A program made the position numbers and the translations under genes. From Flavobacterium hydatis (GTDB lineage Bacteria; Bacteroidota; Bacteroidia; Flavobacteriales; Flavobacteriaceae), in the NCBI RefSeq assembly GCF_000737695.1, contig NZ_JPRM01000047.1, positions 24,561-88,560 of the forward strand: a stretch of 64,000 nucleotides of DNA. Direction: 5' to 3'. This document shows, piece by piece, positions 61,375 through 64,000 of the stretch (the stretch's first letter is position 1; every line of letters begins with the position of its first letter). The notes beneath the pieces are model-generated. The model saw nothing but the letters and a program-made list of their open reading frames with translations. It made no database searches and was not told the origin of the DNA.

Positions 61375-62904
61375 TTAGTCCCTTAGCCCCCTCTTGTTAA
61401 AAAAACAAAAACTAATCAATGCTAAAATCCATACTCCAAAACCTCCGTATAAAAGGATTAAGTCAAAACCATGAGCGAGGGCATCGTGTACGATTTGTCC
61501 TGATGCGTCTAATGAAGTTAGTTCAGGAAAATCTTGATGGAGAGAAGAGAAGTTTCCAGCGGCTATTTTTTCGGCTAACGAACGTAATGTTTCTTGATTT
61601 AGAGATTTAGAAAAGGCGGTTGATAAATGTGAAAAGATTCCTTCGACTAGTATAAAACCCATTAAGGCAATATTTATTGATAATGAAATCATTCTTGCAC
61701 TCATGTCTATTCCCGAAGCCATTCCTGCTCGATTACTCGATACAGAACTAGTTGTAGTATTAGTTACGGGTGTGTTGGTTAAACCTAGTCCAATACCTGC
61801 TAAAAGGGAACCCGGAAGCATGGTGAGCCAACTAGGATTTTCTGCCACGGTACCATATCGCATAATTATAAAGCCTAATCCTAATATGAATAATCCTAAT
61901 GGGATTACGATTCCTGAACGATAACGAACGGAAAGATATTCTGCCAGCGGAGGAATAATTAGCGTAGGTAGGGTATAGGCGAGTAATGAAAGTCCTACTG
62001 TTACAACATCGTAACCCAAACAGCTTTGGAAATAAATAGGCAAGTAAATTATAAACGGCCAGAAACTAAAATTCATACCAATTGAGCCAAAGATAGCACC
62101 AGTGAAATTGCGAATTTTAAATACCGAGAAATCAAACATGGGATGAGGGTTTGTTTTCTCGACCCATATAAAAAGTATTAAACTTATTATTGTGATAAGG
62201 ATAATTATTAGTGCAATAGGACTAGTGAAGCCTAAATCTGGTCCTTGAGTAATATAATAAGTAAGCCCAAAAATAGATATAGATAGTGTAGTCATTCCCC
62301 AAATGTCTAATTTTTTGGCTTGAGGATCTTTAGATTCGTTTACATTGCTATAAACCAGGATAGCTGCAATAATGGCTATCGGAACGTGTATCAGGAATAC
62401 CCATTCCCAAGATAATAAGGCAGTAATTGAGCCACCAATAATAGGCCCGAATCCTAATCCGACTCCCAGAATTATTCCCCAGATGCTAAAAGCTCTGCTG
62501 CGTTCTTTTCCTTCTTGAAATTGATAAGATAAAGTAGCTACTTGGCATATAAGCATTGCGCCACCACTTACTCCCTGAAAAAATCGGCTTATAATTAATA
62601 CAGTTACATTTTGTGCTAAACCGCATATTAGGGATGAAATACCAAACAAAATTAAAGTGATGATAAGAATGCGTTTTCGACCATATCGATCGGCCAAAGT
62701 TCCTGCTGCCATAAGAACTGCGGTACAACCAATAGTATAAATATTCATTATCCATTGCATATCACGGAGGTTGGCATTTAAGACTTTTTCGAGGGTTGGG
62801 AGAATTACCGGAACACTCGAAATCTCTAGTGAAAACATTAATGTGGCTAGACAAATGGCAATTAAGGCAATTGTATTTTTGGAGAGTTTTAATTTTTGCG
62901 TCAT
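61375..62904 (-). CDS. MFS drug-efflux-type transporter (DHA2 / 14-TM family)
   Basis: A 509-residue inner-membrane transporter with about 14 hydrophobic segments. Family features are LATLMFSLEISSVPVILPTLEK in helix 1, LADRYGRKRILI between helices 2 and 3, and GPIIGGSITALLSWEWVFLIHVPI in helix 5 (motif C type). Such proteins export drugs or metabolites using the proton gradient. It is transcribed divergently from an AraC regulator with an 87-bp intergenic region, so the regulator probably controls it. The last codons (RGLRD) are written in a dispersed intergenic repeat. Confidence 0.92.
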   Translation of the reverse strand: MTQKLKLSKNTIALIAICLATLMFSLEISSVPVILPTLEKVLNANLRDMQWIMNIYTIGCTAVLMAAGTLADRYGRKRILIITLILFGISSLICGLAQNVTVLIISRFFQGVSGGAMLICQVATLSYQFQEGKERSRAFSIWGIILGVGLGFGPIIGGSITALLSWEWVFLIHVPIAIIAAILVYSNVNESKDPQAKKLDIWGMTTLSISIFGLTYYITQGPDLGFTSPIALIIILITIISLILFIWVEKTNPHPMFDFSVFKIRNFTGAIFGSIGMNFSFWPFIIYLPIYFQSCLGYDVVTVGLSLLAYTLPTLIIPPLAEYLSVRYRSGIVIPLGLFILGLGFIIMRYGTVAENPSWLTMLPGSLLAGIGLGLTNTPVTNTTTSSVSSNRAGMASGIDMSARMISLSINIALMGFILVEGIFSHLSTAFSKSLNQETLRSLAEKIAAGNFSSLHQDFPELTSLDASGQIVHDALAHGFDLILLYGGFGVWILALISFCFFNKRGLRD

Positions 62905-62926
62905 TTCTTATATTTTTTATATTTAG

Positions 62927-62934
62927 CAAAAATA
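62927..62934 (-). promoter_or_regulatory. -7 promoter box for the MFS gene
   Basis: On the minus strand TATTTTTG fits TAnnTTTG, 23 bp before the MFS ATG. Confidence 0.55.
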
Positions 62935-62979
62935 AACTGAGTATGATTTATATTTCAGTACAATTTTATGATAAAGAGG

Positions 62980-62987
62980 TATCTTTG
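62980..62987 (+). promoter_or_regulatory. -7 promoter box for the AraC gene
   Basis: TATCTTTG fits TAnnTTTG. It lies downstream of an in-frame ATG at 62968, so that codon is unlikely to be the real start. The starts at 62992 or 63007 remain, with a very short or no leader. Confidence 0.55.
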
Positions 62988-62991
62988 CAAG

Positions 62992-63831
62992 ATGAGAAAA
63001 GAAAACATGCATCAATCTGTAGAGGTAATTTATAAGAAGGTTAATGAATGCCCAATTGGAAATTCACAATTCAGCTTTTTTCAGATGGTTTATGTTATTT
63101 CTGGTAATGGATTTTTTCATATTAATGGGAATTGTATCTCGTATCAGGCTGGGAATTTAATGTTGCTTACGCCAAATGATTATCATACGTTTGATATTGT
63201 TACTACTACAGAATTCTTATTGGTTAAGCTTAATAGTGAGTATGTACGAGATTATAAGTCGAAAAGTATCGATCATATCGAATGTATATTGCATTATGCA
63301 AGTCATTTATCTGGTTGTATTTTAAAACGCAAAGAGGATGAATTCCTTGTTAAATCTATAGTAGAATCCTTGATACAGACTATAGAGAGTAAGGATGTTT
63401 ATGATGAGGATTTAATTATTCATTATGTAAATGCATTAATCGTAATTGCAGCAAGAAATATTGATAAAATAAAACCTGTTGGGATAAAGGAAAATGCCGA
63501 TAAGAAGATTCTGGATATCATTAATTATATTCAGGCTAATATTTTTTGTCCTCAAAAATTAAAAGCTTCGGTGATAGCGGAGAAATTTGATATATCTGAC
63601 ACGTATTTGGGAAGTTATTTTAAGAATCATTGCGGGGAAACGATTCAGTCTTTTATCTCAAATTATAAGATTAGATTAATTGAGCATCGATTGAGTTTTA
63701 GCGATATGCGAATTAATGAAATTGTAGATGAATTTGGTTTTTCTGACGAAAGCCATCTTAATAAATTCTTTAAGAAACACAGAAGCATTAGTTTAACTGG
63801 TTATAGGAAGGCTAAAGTTTTGATGAATTAA
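62992..63831 (+). CDS. AraC-family transcriptional regulator
   Basis: A 279-residue regulator when started at 62992, chosen because a promoter box lies just upstream; a start at 63007 is equally possible. The N-terminal cupin-like sensor (~20-90) has VISGNGFFHINGNCISYQAGNLMLLTPNDYH. The C-terminal ~100 residues form the two-helix AraC DNA-binding domain (AEKFDISDTYLGSYFKNHCGETI, then EIVDEFGFSDESHLNKFFKKHRS). It is divergent from the MFS gene and probably governs that pump. The inducer is unknown. Confidence 0.9.
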   Translation: MRKENMHQSVEVIYKKVNECPIGNSQFSFFQMVYVISGNGFFHINGNCISYQAGNLMLLTPNDYHTFDIVTTTEFLLVKLNSEYVRDYKSKSIDHIECILHYASHLSGCILKRKEDEFLVKSIVESLIQTIESKDVYDEDLIIHYVNALIVIAARNIDKIKPVGIKENADKKILDIINYIQANIFCPQKLKASVIAEKFDISDTYLGSYFKNHCGETIQSFISNYKIRLIEHRLSFSDMRINEIVDEFGFSDESHLNKFFKKHRSISLTGYRKAKVLMN

Positions 63832-63926
63832 TATGCTTTAACTATGACTAAATTGTTTTTTGCCACAAATTACACGAATTTTTACGAACAATGATAATGT
63901 GGAAATATAGGTGGTATAATTAATTT

Positions 63927-64000
63927 TAATACATAGAAACATAGATCTTGTATTTTAAAAAAGGCGTTTCACTTATTTAAAATGCATATAGCCTAGCTAT
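63927..64000. mobile_element. MITE-like element, second copy, cut by window edge
   Basis: TAATACATAGAAACATAG (63927-63944) matches the left terminal repeat of the 10714 element with two changes, and the shared interior word CGTTTCACTTATTTAAAA follows. The right end lies outside the window. Confidence 0.55.

Overview
The window looks like a chromosomal segment of a flavobacterium, most likely Flavobacterium or a close relative. The evidence is the AT-rich sequence, a SusC/SusD outer-membrane pair, a very large adhesin with a flavobacterial type IX secretion C-terminus, many SPII lipoproteins, TAnnTTTG-type -7 promoter boxes and dense families of short intergenic repeats. No tRNA, rRNA, CRISPR array, transposase gene or integrase was found.

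Layout. 1-7.0 kb: a truncated lipoprotein gene, a 1422-residue GH144-like/GH29 glycosidase fusion with no visible signal peptide, and five small orphan genes. 7.05-7.9 kb: a class D (OXA-type) beta-lactamase. 8.1-39.5 kb: a large two-armed locus that I read as a peptidoglycan-sugar (MurNAc/GlcNAc) scavenging system. The leftward arm is susC, susD, namZ, murQ, an SSS symporter, a NagZ/AmiE-like fusion, an AnmK-like kinase and a NagX-like membrane protein. The rightward arm is a DeoR-family regulator, a NagB/deacetylase fusion, a D-lactate-type dehydrogenase, an esterase, a metallophosphoesterase/propeller protein carrying an in-frame stop, a GHL10 hydrolase, a GH20 hexosaminidase, a second AmiE-like serine hydrolase and a second NamZ. 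40.4-48.7 kb: a 2768-residue adhesin built of alternating Ig-like modules. 48.8-51.0 kb: a MarR-GNAT fusion and a ketopantoate-reductase-like protein. 51.4-55.4 kb: a two-component system with two PepSY-like exported proteins that share a candidate binding motif. 55.5-60.9 kb: an 800-residue low-complexity lipoprotein, a DUF4421 protein and a serine hydrolase. 61.4-63.8 kb: a divergent MFS exporter/AraC pair.

How the central locus may work (inference from families). SusCD takes up cell-wall fragments. Exported or lipid-anchored NagZ/AmiE, GH20, GHL10 and two NamZ enzymes trim them to GlcNAc, MurNAc and peptides. The symporter imports the sugar. The AnmK-like kinase, in which the usual catalytic Asp is His160, phosphorylates it. 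MurQ splits MurNAc-6P into GlcNAc-6P and D-lactate. The NagB fusion deacetylates and deaminates the sugar phosphate, and the FAD/Fe-S enzyme oxidises the D-lactate. Four copies of an 11-bp motif (WAAATRACGCA) on both sides of the regulator gene suggest that this DeoR-family protein controls both arms.

Intergenic DNA is unusually rich in repeats: a 140-bp MITE-like element with 18-bp inverted ends, an approximately 80-bp palindromic element, and a composite repeat family that sits at the 3' ends of several genes and in two cases encodes their last residues.
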